Part shown: in pieces, positions 27,855 to 35,742 of the stretch
How positions within the stretch are numbered: position 1 is the first letter of the stretch
How the letters are laid out: every line of letters starts with the position of its first letter
Origin: Roseococcus suduntuyensis
Lineage (GTDB): Bacteria > Pseudomonadota > Alphaproteobacteria > Acetobacterales > Acetobacteraceae
Length of the DNA: 64,000 nt
NCBI RefSeq assembly: GCF_014196305.1
Contig: NZ_JACIDJ010000004.1
Location: 20,556-84,555, forward strand
Reading direction: 5' to 3'
The notes under the pieces: model-generated
What the model saw: the letters and a program-made list of their open reading frames with translations, nothing else
Databases searched by the model: none
Told to the model about the DNA's origin: nothing
Program-made: the position numbers and the translations under genes

Positions 27855-28619
27855 ATGGAAACGGTCCCGAAGGGCGAAAATGCCCAAACTTCCCTGAAAG
27901 TCAGGGTCTGGCGCGGGGATGCGGCGGGCGGCGAGTTCCGCGAATACGCCGTCCCCGCGCGCGAGAACCAGACGGTGCTGGACGTGGTGACGCAGATCCA
28001 GCGCGAGATCGAGCCCGACCTCGCCTACCGCTTCGCCTGCCGCGTGGGCATGTGCGGAAGCTGCGCCATGGAGGTGAATGGCCGCGCCCGCTGGACCTGC
28101 CGGACCCATGTGAAGCGGGTCGCGGCACCCGGCGAGGCATTGGAAATCCGCCCGCTCGCGAACCTGCCCGTGATCCGTGACCTCGCCACCGACATGGCGC
28201 CCTTCTTCGACAAATGGGCAAGGGCGGGCGGCACCTTCCAGCCCAAGGACGCGCCCGATGGCGCGGTGCCGGCGGAGTTTTCCGTGGTGCCGCCGGAGAG
28301 CAAGCAACGGCGCGAGGCCGATGCCGGCATCGAGTGCATCGGCTGCGGCGTCTGCTACGCCTCCTGCGACATCGTGGCCTGGAACCCGGACTATCTCGGC
28401 CCCGCCGCCATGAACCGCGCCTGGACGCTGGTGAACGATGTGCGCGACGGCGCGCGGCGTGAGCGGCTGGAGGCCGTCAGCGGCGATGCGGGGTGCCATT
28501 CCTGCCACTCCACGCAATCCTGCACGGAGCGGTGCCCCAAGAACCTCGACCCCTCCTCGGCCATCGCGGGGCTGAAGCGCACGCTGTTCTGGGACAGCCT
28601 GTGGGGCCGGCTGCGATGA
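27855..28619 (+). CDS. Succinate dehydrogenase/fumarate reductase-type iron-sulfur subunit
   Basis: 254-residue electron-transfer subunit. Ferredoxin-type [2Fe-2S] ligands are Cys62, 67, 70 and 82; the [4Fe-4S] set is Cys161, 164, 167 and 171; the [3Fe-4S] set is Cys217, 223 and 227, with CP at the last. Residue 172 is Asp instead of the usual Pro, and an extra Cys214 precedes the third cluster. First gene of the operon; not in the usual sdhCDAB order, which argues for a specialised paralogue rather than the housekeeping complex II. Overlaps the next gene by ATGA. Confidence 0.9.
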   Translation: METVPKGENAQTSLKVRVWRGDAAGGEFREYAVPARENQTVLDVVTQIQREIEPDLAYRFACRVGMCGSCAMEVNGRARWTCRTHVKRVAAPGEALEIRPLANLPVIRDLATDMAPFFDKWARAGGTFQPKDAPDGAVPAEFSVVPPESKQRREADAGIECIGCGVCYASCDIVAWNPDYLGPAAMNRAWTLVNDVRDGARRERLEAVSGDAGCHSCHSTQSCTERCPKNLDPSSAIAGLKRTLFWDSLWGRLR

Positions 28620-28957
28620 GCGCGCGGGCGGGGCGGCACCTGTGGGTGGCGCAGCGCGTCACGGCCATGTTCCTGGGCGTGGCGGTGCTGGTGCACCTGG
28701 TCACCATCATGGTGGCGGTGCGAGGCGGGCTGACCGCCACGGAAATCCTGGCCCGCACGCAAGGGGCCACGCTGTGGTTCGCCTTCTATGCCGCCTTCGC
28801 ATTGGCCGCGGGGCTGCATGGCGCCATCGGGCTGCGCAACATCGCGATGGAGTGGCTGGGCTGGCGCGGGCGCGGCTTCGACTTCGCGTGGCTGGGCATC
28901 GGCGTCGTCACCGCGCTCTTCGGCGTGCGCGCCGCCTGGGGGCTTTATGTCTCCTGA
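28616..28957 (+). CDS. Small membrane anchor subunit, SdhC/D- or FrdC-like
   Basis: 113-residue protein with three predicted membrane helices (about residues 13-33, 48-70, 85-108). Histidines in helix 1 (VLVHLVTI) and helix 2 (GLHGAIGL) could ligate haem b. Its start overlaps the stop codon of the iron-sulfur gene (28616-28619). Position and topology make it one of two membrane anchors for the dehydrogenase; homology to a named family is weak by eye, so the assignment leans on context. Confidence 0.72.
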   Translation: MSARAGRHLWVAQRVTAMFLGVAVLVHLVTIMVAVRGGLTATEILARTQGATLWFAFYAAFALAAGLHGAIGLRNIAMEWLGWRGRGFDFAWLGIGVVTALFGVRAAWGLYVS

Positions 28958-29294
28958 CATGCGCGGCCGCTCGCACCCCACCTACATCGCCTTCATCCTG
29001 CACCGGGTCTCGGGCCTGCTGCTGGCGCTGTTCCTGCCGCTGCATTTCTGGGCGCTGGGCCAGGCCATCCAGGGCGAGGCCGCGCTGGACGGCTTCCTGC
29101 GCTGGGCCGACAACCCGCTGGTCAAATTCGCCGAATGGGGGCTGGTGGTGCTGCTGGCGCTGCACCTGGCGGGCGGCCTGCGCGTGATGGCGCTGGAATT
29201 TCTCGGCTGGCGCGCGCGGCAGAAGGACATGGTGGCGATCAGCGCCGGCGTGGCCTTCGCGGCCGGCGTGCTCTTCCTGCTCAATGTGGGCTGA
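28947..29294 (+). CDS. Small membrane anchor subunit, SdhC-like cytochrome b
   Basis: 115-residue three-helix membrane protein. The segment YIAFILHRVSGLLLALFLPLHF corresponds to the HR-S/T-G region of SdhC that lines the quinone site, and helix 2 carries a possible haem-ligand His (LLALHLAGGL). The start at 28947 overlaps the preceding gene by 11 bp and has a GGGGGC ribosome-binding site; ATG 28959, two bases after that stop codon, is an alternative. With the preceding protein it should anchor the flavoprotein/iron-sulfur pair in the membrane. Confidence 0.78.
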   Translation: MSPDMRGRSHPTYIAFILHRVSGLLLALFLPLHFWALGQAIQGEAALDGFLRWADNPLVKFAEWGLVVLLALHLAGGLRVMALEFLGWRARQKDMVAISAGVAFAAGVLFLLNVG

Positions 29295-30015
29295 GATCCT
29301 CCTCGTCTCGGCGGGCGGGTTTCTCGCCGCCTTCTGCGCGAGCATCGCAGGCTTCGCCTTCGTGCTGGTGGGAGCGGCCGTGCTGCTGCAATTCATGGCG
29401 CCGGCGCTGGTGGCGCCCATCCTCGTCATCGGCAGCCTGATCGTGCAGGGCATCGGGACTATCGCCGTGTGGCGGGACATCCCGTGGCCGCGCATGTGGC
29501 TCTATGTGGGCACGGCGACGCTGGGCATCCCGATCGGGCTGGCGGTTCTGGCGCTGGGGCCGGCGCGCTGGATCGTGGCGGGTGTCGGTGTGCTGCTGGT
29601 GGTCTATGCGGGCTATACGCTGGCGCGCATCGCGCTGCGGATGGCGCCGCCCGCGCTGCGCGCCACGCGCGGGCATGATGTGGCGGTGGGCTTCGCGTCC
29701 GGCATATTGGGCGGCATCGGCGGCTATGTGGGCGCGCTGGTGGGCATGTGGGCCGACATGCAGGCCATGCCACCGCGCGACACGCGCGCGCTGATGCAGC
29801 CCTTCATCGCCATCATGCAGGCCATCACCATCCTGGGCCTCGCCTTCACCGGCTTCTTCACGCGCGAGGCCGCCATCCTGACCGCGACCGCCGTGCCCGC
29901 CTTGCTGCTGGGCACCTGGCTTGGCCTGCGCGCGGGCAAGCGCCTGCCCGCGCAGGGCTTTCGGCTGGTGCTGCTGAGCCTTCTGCTCGTCTCCGGCATC
30001 TTTCTGCTTTTGTGA
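29284..30015 (+). CDS. TSUP (TauE/SafE) family membrane carrier
   Basis: 243-residue protein with about eight membrane helices in two repeats, typical of TSUP carriers that export sulfite, sulfoacetate or organic anions. The second repeat opens with GFASGILGGIGGYVGALVGMW, the usual glycine-rich family segment. Overlaps the anchor-subunit gene by 11 bp, so it belongs to the operon. In this context it may move the pathway substrate or product; no sulfonate-degrading enzyme is seen nearby. Confidence 0.85.
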   Translation: MWAEILLVSAGGFLAAFCASIAGFAFVLVGAAVLLQFMAPALVAPILVIGSLIVQGIGTIAVWRDIPWPRMWLYVGTATLGIPIGLAVLALGPARWIVAGVGVLLVVYAGYTLARIALRMAPPALRATRGHDVAVGFASGILGGIGGYVGALVGMWADMQAMPPRDTRALMQPFIAIMQAITILGLAFTGFFTREAAILTATAVPALLLGTWLGLRAGKRLPAQGFRLVLLSLLLVSGIFLLL

Positions 30016-30026
30016 GGGAAACGCCC

Positions 30027-30929
30027 ATGTCCGTGATCACGACCCCCGACAAGCTGCGCGTCACCCCCGATGCCATCGAGGAGGCGGCCAAGCTTCTCTA
30101 CATCCGCGCGCTGAAGATCTTGCCCGACGACATCAAGCAGGGCTTCTTCCGGCTGGACTCCACAGAAACCGATGGGCTGGCCAAGTCCGTGCTGGCCACC
30201 ATGATCGAGAACATCGCGGTGGCCGAGCGTACGGAAAACCTGCTCTGCCAGGACACGGGCATTCCCATCTTCAACGTGCAGATCGGCCGCGACGTCGAGG
30301 TGGATGGCTGGGCGCTGAAGCAGGCCATCGCGCGCGGCACCGAGCGCGCGACGCGCGAACACCCGCTGCGCAGTTCCGTGGTGCACCCCATCACGCGGGT
30401 GAACGCGCACACCTCCTGCGGGGCGCATGTGCCGGTGATCCATGTTGATTTCGTGGAGACGCCGCGCACGCTGCGGCTGGAGATGATCCCGAAGGGCAGC
30501 GGGTCCGAAAACGGCTCCTTCCTGCAGATGCTGATCCCGGCCGATGGGCTGTCTGGCGTGAAGCGCTTCGTGGTGGATGCGGCGATCAAGGCCGGCGGGA
30601 AGGTATGTCCGCCCACCATCCTGGGCGTGGGCGTGGGCGGCACCAGCGACCTGTGCATGCACCTGGCGAAGGTAGCGGCGACGCGGCCGCTGGGCTCGGT
30701 CTGCGCCGATGCGGAAGGGGCGAAGCTGGAGGTGGAATTGTCGGAGGCGGTGAACTCGCTCGGCATCGGCCCGCAAGGCCTGGGCGGCGACAGCACCGCC
30801 TTCGCCGTGCATGTGGAGGTGGCGGCGACGCACATCACCATGAACCCTGTCGCCGTGAACGTGCAGTGCCATTCGGCGCGGCGGGCGTCGGCGACCTTCA
30901 CGCCCGAGGGCGTGGTGGTGGGGTTCTGA
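30027..30929 (+). CDS. Class I fumarase/tartrate dehydratase-type hydratase, alpha subunit
   Basis: 300-residue iron-sulfur hydro-lyase subunit (FumA N-terminal domain/TtdA type). The three cluster cysteines are Cys74 (LLCQDTG), Cys194 (KVCPPTILGVGVGG) and Cys281 (VQCHSARRA). GAGGGAA precedes the ATG. The family reversibly hydrates fumarate, mesaconate or tartrate-type substrates. Beside a succinate-dehydrogenase-like complex it would hydrate the unsaturated diacid that complex forms. Substrate is not fixed by sequence. Confidence 0.9.
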   Translation: MSVITTPDKLRVTPDAIEEAAKLLYIRALKILPDDIKQGFFRLDSTETDGLAKSVLATMIENIAVAERTENLLCQDTGIPIFNVQIGRDVEVDGWALKQAIARGTERATREHPLRSSVVHPITRVNAHTSCGAHVPVIHVDFVETPRTLRLEMIPKGSGSENGSFLQMLIPADGLSGVKRFVVDAAIKAGGKVCPPTILGVGVGGTSDLCMHLAKVAATRPLGSVCADAEGAKLEVELSEAVNSLGIGPQGLGGDSTAFAVHVEVAATHITMNPVAVNVQCHSARRASATFTPEGVVVGF

Positions 30930-30933
30930 CGCC

Positions 30934-31578
30934 ATGGCCCACCACATCCTCCACATGCCGGCAACCGAGGCCGACATCCGCAAGCTGCGCGTGGGTGACA
31001 CCGTCACCTTGCAGGACACGCTCTTCGGCATCCGCGACGCCACGCAGATCCACATGTTCGACCGCGGCCGCCGCACGCGCTTCGACCTCAACGGTCATGC
31101 CGTGATCCACACCGCGCCCAACGTGCGAAAAGTGGACCCGAACCCTTCCGCTTCGCTGGCTCAAGAGCCAGCTACGCGCGGCACCAACCACTCCGGCTAC
31201 GAAGCCGTCTGCATCGGCACCACCACCAGTGACCGCATGGAGCGCTTCACCCGCCCGCTGATGGAACGCGAGGGCGTGCGCATCATCATCGGCAAGGGCG
31301 GGCTGCGCGAGGACAGCGCGCGCGCCTTCCAGGAGCTGGGCGGCTGTTATCTCGCCGTCATCGGGGGTGCCGCGGCGCTCGAGACCACCTGGATCACGGC
31401 CATCGAGGACGTGGACATGGACGACCTCAACCCCGAAAGCCTCTGGCGCTTCGCCATCCGCGACTTCGGCCCGCTGATCGTGGGCATGGATAGCCATGGC
31501 GGCAGCCTCTACCGCGACGTGCAGGCGAGCGTGGAGGCGAAGCGCGCGGCCGTGCTGGCGAAGCTGGGGGCGGGGTGA
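30934..31578 (+). CDS. Class I fumarase/tartrate dehydratase-type hydratase, beta subunit
   Basis: 214-residue partner of the alpha subunit (FumA C-terminal/TtdB type), 4 bp downstream. Core motifs: LRVGDTVTLQDTLFGIRDAT, AVIHTAPNVRKV, GTTTSDRMERF, GKGGLREDSARAFQELGG and DFGPLIVGMDSHG. Between VRKV and GYEAVCIG lies about 20 extra residues (near 67-87) encoded by DNA with an atypical set of codons (CCT, GCT, CAA, CCA) and a 7-bp hairpin; usual relatives are about 195 residues. The frame is intact, so the protein is probably functional with a surface loop. The next gene overlaps the last base of the stop codon. Confidence 0.88.
   Translation: MAHHILHMPATEADIRKLRVGDTVTLQDTLFGIRDATQIHMFDRGRRTRFDLNGHAVIHTAPNVRKVDPNPSASLAQEPATRGTNHSGYEAVCIGTTTSDRMERFTRPLMEREGVRIIIGKGGLREDSARAFQELGGCYLAVIGGAAALETTWITAIEDVDMDDLNPESLWRFAIRDFGPLIVGMDSHGGSLYRDVQASVEAKRAAVLAKLGAG
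31137..31190. repeat. In-frame palindromic insertion inside the hydratase beta-subunit gene
   Basis: The segment contains the perfect hairpin GCTGGCT-CAAG-AGCCAGC (31155-31172), with imperfect pairing outward (CGC at 31149-31151 with GCG at 31176-31178). It lies where relatives show no extra residues and is locally richer in T/A-ending codons than the surrounding gene. It keeps the reading frame. This fits a small mobile palindromic element inserted into a coding region, in the manner of Rickettsia palindromic elements. Confidence 0.55.
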
Positions 31579-31703
31579 TGCTCCGCGCCACGCTGCTGTT
31601 GCTGGCCCTCGCCCTTCCCGCCGCCGCGCAACCCGCGCCCGCCCCGCCCGCCGCCGAGGATTGCGGCTGCGGCGTCCCCACCAATCCGCGAGGCCCGCGA
31701 TGA
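31578..31703 (+). CDS. Small secreted peptide (41 residues) of unknown function
   Basis: The ATG shares a base with the preceding stop codon (TGATG, 31576-31580), and its own stop overlaps the start of the flavoprotein gene (ATGA, 31700-31703), so it is embedded in a translationally coupled operon. Residues 1-18 form a clear signal peptide (LLLLALALPAAAQ); the mature part is Pro/Ala-rich and ends with EDCGCGVPTN, a CGC motif that could bind a metal or form a disulfide. No family recognised. Overlap at both ends and the signal peptide support a real gene. Confidence 0.65.
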   Translation: MLRATLLLLALALPAAAQPAPAPPAAEDCGCGVPTNPRGPR

Positions 31704-33436
31704 CCCACATCACCCGCCGCAGCACCGACATCCTCATCCTCGGCTCCGGCGGCGCCGGGCTGCTCGCGGCACTCCACGCGAAATCCGCGAACCCGGAGCT
31801 GCAGGTCACCGTCGCCGTGAAGGGGTTGCTCGGCAAATCCGGCTGCACGCGCATGGTGCAGGGCGGCTACAACGTGGCCCTCGCGGCCGGCGATTCCGCC
31901 GAGCGCCACTTCATGGACACGCTCGACGGCGGGAAATGGCTGAACGACCAGGACCTGGCCTGGACGCTGGTCACCGAGGCGCAGACCCGCATCCGCGAAC
32001 TCGAAAACCGCTGGGGCTGCTTCTTCGACCGCAACCCGGACGGCACCATCCACCAGAAGGCCTTCGCCGGGCAGACCTTCGACCGCACCGTCCACAAGGG
32101 CGACCTGACCGGCATCGAGATCATCAACCGCCTGGCCGAACAGGTCTGGGCGCGGGGTATCGAGCGGCTGGAGGAACACCGGGCGCTCGCCCTCATCCGC
32201 AGCGCGGATGGCACGCGGATCAGCGGCGTGCTGCTGCTGGACATCCGGCGCGGTGGCTTCGTCTTCGTGCAGGCCAAGGCGGTGCTGCTCGGCACCGGCG
32301 GCGGGCCCACCATGTACAAGTACCACACCCCCTCGGGCGACAAGTCCTGCGACGGGATGGCGATGGCACTCCGCGCCGGCCTCGAACTGCGTGACATGGA
32401 GATGGTGCAGTTCCACCCCACGGGCGTGCTGGCCGGCCCTGGCACGCGCATGACGGGCACCATCATCGAGGAAGGCCTGCGCGGCGCCGGCGGCTATCTG
32501 CTGGACGGCAGCGGCCAGCGCTTCATGCACAACTACGACCCGCGCGGCGAGCGCGCGACGCGCGACATCGTCTCCCGTTCCATGGAGCGCGAGATCCAGG
32601 CCGGGCGCGTGAACGAGGCGGGCGGGCTGTGGCTGGAGATGAAGCATCTCGGCCCAGAGAAGGTCGCCAAGATGTTCAAGGGCATGGTGGAACGCTGCGC
32701 CGACATGGGCTTCGACCTGGCGGGTGACCGCGTGCCCGTCGTCCCCACCGCCCACTACATGATGGGCGGCGTGGTGTTCCGCGCCGATGGGTCCACCGCT
32801 CTGCCAGGCCTGTTCGCCGCGGGCGAGGACACGGGCGGGGTGCATGGCGCGAACCGCCTGGGCGGCAATGGCGTGGCCAATTCCACGGTCTTCGGCGGGC
32901 TGGCGGGCGATGCCATGGCGCGCTTCATCCCCCGCGACGGCGAACTCGCCCCCCCGGACGAGGCCGCGCTGGACGCCGCCATGGGCACCGCACTTGCCCC
33001 CTTCGGCCGCCGGCCCCAGCCGCTGGGCCCGCTGCGCGACGCGCTGGCAGCGCTGATGTGGGACAAGGCCGGCATCCTGCGTGACGCGGGCGGCCTGGCC
33101 GAAGCGCGCAGCGGCCTGGATGCGCTGGAGGCCGAACTCCAGGCGGCCGGCGTGGCGGACGGGATGCGCGGCTTCAACCTCTCCTGGGCCGACTGGCTGA
33201 ACCTGGAAAGCCTCATCCTCATCAGCCGCGCCATCGTGGCGGCGGCCGAGGCGCGCGAGGAAAGCCGCGGCGCCCATTGGCGCGAGGATTTCCCGCAGAC
33301 GAATGACGACGCGGCGGGCCTGAGCCACACCCTGGTCACGCTGGACGGCGGCGAGGTGCGGCTCGGCTGGCGCGACGTGGCCTTCACGCGCGTGCGCCCG
33401 GGGCAAAGCCTGCTCACCCCCCAAGCGGCGGAGTAG
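31700..33436 (+). CDS. Succinate dehydrogenase/fumarate reductase-type flavoprotein
   Basis: 578-residue FAD-dependent oxidoreductase. The dinucleotide motif GSGGAGLLAAL is at residues 15-25. Substrate and catalytic residues of the SdhA/FrdA family are present: His239 (QFHPTG), Arg261 (EGLRGAGG), His352 (HYMMGG) and Arg386 (GANRLGGN). The position of the FAD-linking His of E. coli SdhA (SHTVSAQGG) is Cys49 here (GCTRMVQGG), so histidyl-FAD cannot form. Without covalent His-FAD, related enzymes keep fumarate reductase but lose succinate oxidation, so direction is open. It should pair with the iron-sulfur and anchor subunits encoded upstream, although five genes intervene. Confidence 0.88.
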   Translation: MTHITRRSTDILILGSGGAGLLAALHAKSANPELQVTVAVKGLLGKSGCTRMVQGGYNVALAAGDSAERHFMDTLDGGKWLNDQDLAWTLVTEAQTRIRELENRWGCFFDRNPDGTIHQKAFAGQTFDRTVHKGDLTGIEIINRLAEQVWARGIERLEEHRALALIRSADGTRISGVLLLDIRRGGFVFVQAKAVLLGTGGGPTMYKYHTPSGDKSCDGMAMALRAGLELRDMEMVQFHPTGVLAGPGTRMTGTIIEEGLRGAGGYLLDGSGQRFMHNYDPRGERATRDIVSRSMEREIQAGRVNEAGGLWLEMKHLGPEKVAKMFKGMVERCADMGFDLAGDRVPVVPTAHYMMGGVVFRADGSTALPGLFAAGEDTGGVHGANRLGGNGVANSTVFGGLAGDAMARFIPRDGELAPPDEAALDAAMGTALAPFGRRPQPLGPLRDALAALMWDKAGILRDAGGLAEARSGLDALEAELQAAGVADGMRGFNLSWADWLNLESLILISRAIVAAAEAREESRGAHWREDFPQTNDDAAGLSHTLVTLDGGEVRLGWRDVAFTRVRPGQSLLTPQAAE

Positions 33437-33473
33437 CCTTGCCCCGTGCGGGAAGGTCGGGCCAGATACCGCC

Positions 33474-34811
33474 ATGCCCGACACCCACCTGCCCGCCGAG
33501 GCCCCGCCCCTTCCGACCTTCGGCGAGGCGCTGCGCGTCTGGGCGCGCATCGGCCTGCTCTCCTTCGGCGGGCCGGCCTCGCAGATCGCGCTCATGCAGC
33601 GCGAGGTGGTGGACCAGCGCCGCTGGGTCAGTGACGCTCGTTTCCTGCACGCGCTGAACTTCTGCATGCTGCTGCCGGGGCCCGAGGCCATGCAGCTCGC
33701 CACCTATCTCGGCTGGCTGATGCATGGGGTGAAGGGCGGCATCGCGGCGGGGCTGCTGTTCATCCTGCCCGGTGCGGCCGTGATCCTGGCACTCTCCTTC
33801 ATCTATGCCTGGGCGGGCGAGGTGCCCATCGTGGCCGGCCTCTTCTTCGGGCTGAAATGCGCGGTGCTGGTGGTGGTGCTGGAGGCGCTGCTGAAGGTGG
33901 CCCGCCGCGCCCTGCATGGCGCCATCCCCTGGGCGGTGGCGGCGGCGGCCTTCACGGCGCTCTTCGTCTTCGGCGTGCCCTTCCCCGTGGTGGTGCTGCT
34001 GGCCGCCGGCATCGGCGCGGCCCTGCCCCAGGCCTTCGCGGGCGGCGGGCATGGGGGCGGGCGCGGCGGGGCCTCGGCGCTCGATGCCGCGCTGGCGGCC
34101 GACCCCGGGCGCATCGGGCTGATGGCGGCGGCCGCGCGGCGGGCCGGGCTGGTGTGCCTCGCCATGTGGATCTGGCCCGTGGCGCTGCTCTGGGTGCAGG
34201 GGGGCGTCTTCGCCGACATCGCGGGATTCTTCTCCGTGATGGCCGTGGTCACCTTCGGCGGCGCCTATGCGGTGCTGGCCTATGTCGCGCAGCAGGCGGT
34301 GGAGAACTACCAATGGCTCACCGCCAGCGACATGCTGGTGGGGCTGGGGCTCGCGGAGACCACCCCCGGCCCGCTCATCCTCGTGCTGCAATTCGTGGGC
34401 TTCCTGGCGGGGTTCCAGGCGGGCGGCGGCCTCTGGGCGGTGCTGGGCACGGTGCTGACGCTCTATATCACCTTCCTGCCCTGCTTCGCCTGGATCTTCC
34501 TGGGCGCCCCCTATGTGGAACGCCTGCACGACCAGCCGCGCCTCAAGGGCGCGCTGGCGGGTGTCACGGCCGCGGTGGTGGGCGTCATCGCGAACCTCGC
34601 CCTCTGGTTCGCGCTGCGCGTCCTCTTCGCGCGGATGGAGCCAGGCCCCTTCGCGCTCAGCCTGCCGGACCCGACCTCGCTGCAGCCCCTGGCGCTGGCG
34701 CTGGTGGTGGTGTCGGGTGTCGCGCTGTTTGTCCTGAAGCTGGGGCTGGTGCGGACGCTGGCGGTCTCGGCGGGGCTGGGCCTCGTGCTCAGCCTCCTCG
34801 TGGGGCTCTGA
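33474..34811 (+). CDS. chrA: Chromate transporter family protein (long, two-domain ChrA)
   Basis: 445-residue membrane protein with two homologous CHR domains. The first opens with RIGLLSFGGPASQIALM and the second with SVMAVVTFGGAYAVLAYVAQ. Both carry the family PGP motif: LLPGPEAMQLATYLGW in the first half, TTPGPLILVLQFVGF in the second. Family members extrude chromate or sulfate-like anions. It starts 37 bp after the flavoprotein gene and may be read through from that operon, or be independent. Convergent with the sterol-desaturase-family gene, overlapping it by 23 bp at the 3' ends. Confidence 0.9.
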   Translation: MPDTHLPAEAPPLPTFGEALRVWARIGLLSFGGPASQIALMQREVVDQRRWVSDARFLHALNFCMLLPGPEAMQLATYLGWLMHGVKGGIAAGLLFILPGAAVILALSFIYAWAGEVPIVAGLFFGLKCAVLVVVLEALLKVARRALHGAIPWAVAAAAFTALFVFGVPFPVVVLLAAGIGAALPQAFAGGGHGGGRGGASALDAALAADPGRIGLMAAAARRAGLVCLAMWIWPVALLWVQGGVFADIAGFFSVMAVVTFGGAYAVLAYVAQQAVENYQWLTASDMLVGLGLAETTPGPLILVLQFVGFLAGFQAGGGLWAVLGTVLTLYITFLPCFAWIFLGAPYVERLHDQPRLKGALAGVTAAVVGVIANLALWFALRVLFARMEPGPFALSLPDPTSLQPLALALVVVSGVALFVLKLGLVRTLAVSAGLGLVLSLLVGL

Positions 34812-35742
34812 GCGCCCGCCAGACCTCGCGCAGCCCCTCGCCCTGCTGGCGCAGCCAGCCGCCGCTGACATAGGCGGCGGGTGCGCCGGGGTCGCCGGTG
34901 CGGGGGTAGTGGTCGCGCTTGAAATCCGCCGTGCCGAAGAGCCAGTCCCAGACGGGCAGCAGCACGCCGTAGTTCTTGCCGGAATTGCCCACGCTCAGCA
35001 CGCCATGGTGCAGCCGGTGGAAGCGGGGCGAGACCAGCAGCCTCTCCCCCACCCGCCCGAAATCGAGCCGCACATTGGCGTGGCTCAGGCTTTCCGCGAG
35101 GCGCAGCACCAGCAGGATGACGGGGAACTGCGCCGGTGGCACGCCGATGGCGACCGCGATGATGCCGATCCAGGCGGCCGCGATGACGTCGTCCAGCACA
35201 TGGTTGCGGTCATCGGTCCAGAAGGTCATCTGCGTCTGGGCGTGGTGAATGGAATGCAGCGCCCACCACCAGCGGAACTGGTGCTGGAAGCGGTGGCGCC
35301 AGTATTCGCCGAAATCCAGGATCACGATGTAGAGGGCCAGGGCCAGCAGCGGCCATTCGCGCAGGCCGGGGAGCAGCGTCTCCAGCGTGGGGGGCACGAA
35401 GCCGCTGTCCGCGATGGCGCCCTCGATGGCCACCGCCGCCCCCGAGAAGACCACGAATCCCAGCAACGGCAGCAGCCCGAGGCGCGCCAGCAGCGTGTAG
35501 GTGATGTCCGTCCAGACCACCCGGCGCGAGTCCCAGCGCTCCACCGGCCGCCAGCGTTCCAGCGGCAGGCAGACCAGGGCCACCACCAGCACCTGCACCA
35601 CGCCGAACAGAAAAAAGCCCACCCAGTCGAAGGCATCATCCGCCCAGGCCATGAGGCCCAGTTCATACATCACCGGCTGGACCCAGGCGTGGAAGATCCA
35701 GGCCGTGACCTGGTCGTAGAGATCCTCGATGGCGGCGATCAT
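34789..35742 (-). CDS. Sterol desaturase/fatty acid hydroxylase superfamily protein
   Basis: 317-residue membrane di-iron enzyme. Histidine boxes typical of the superfamily are visible: HRFQHQ, HSIHHAQ and HRLHHG, plus a likely fourth around SHANVRL. Four or so membrane helices precede and separate them. Members hydroxylate or desaturate sterols, lipids or carotenoids. The ATG at 35742 overlaps the deacetylase gene by ATGA (35739-35742). Product is unknown; the lipid substrate cannot be inferred from sequence. Confidence 0.88.
   Translation of the reverse strand: MIAAIEDLYDQVTAWIFHAWVQPVMYELGLMAWADDAFDWVGFFLFGVVQVLVVALVCLPLERWRPVERWDSRRVVWTDITYTLLARLGLLPLLGFVVFSGAAVAIEGAIADSGFVPPTLETLLPGLREWPLLALALYIVILDFGEYWRHRFQHQFRWWWALHSIHHAQTQMTFWTDDRNHVLDDVIAAAWIGIIAVAIGVPPAQFPVILLVLRLAESLSHANVRLDFGRVGERLLVSPRFHRLHHGVLSVGNSGKNYGVLLPVWDWLFGTADFKRDHYPRTGDPGAPAAYVSGGWLRQQGEGLREVWRALRAPRGG

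Noticed and set aside
27855-33436. Housekeeping succinate dehydrogenase operon
   Set aside because: Gene order is not sdhCDAB, a hydratase and carrier intervene, and the flavin-linking His is missing. A genome-wide check for another sdh would settle it.
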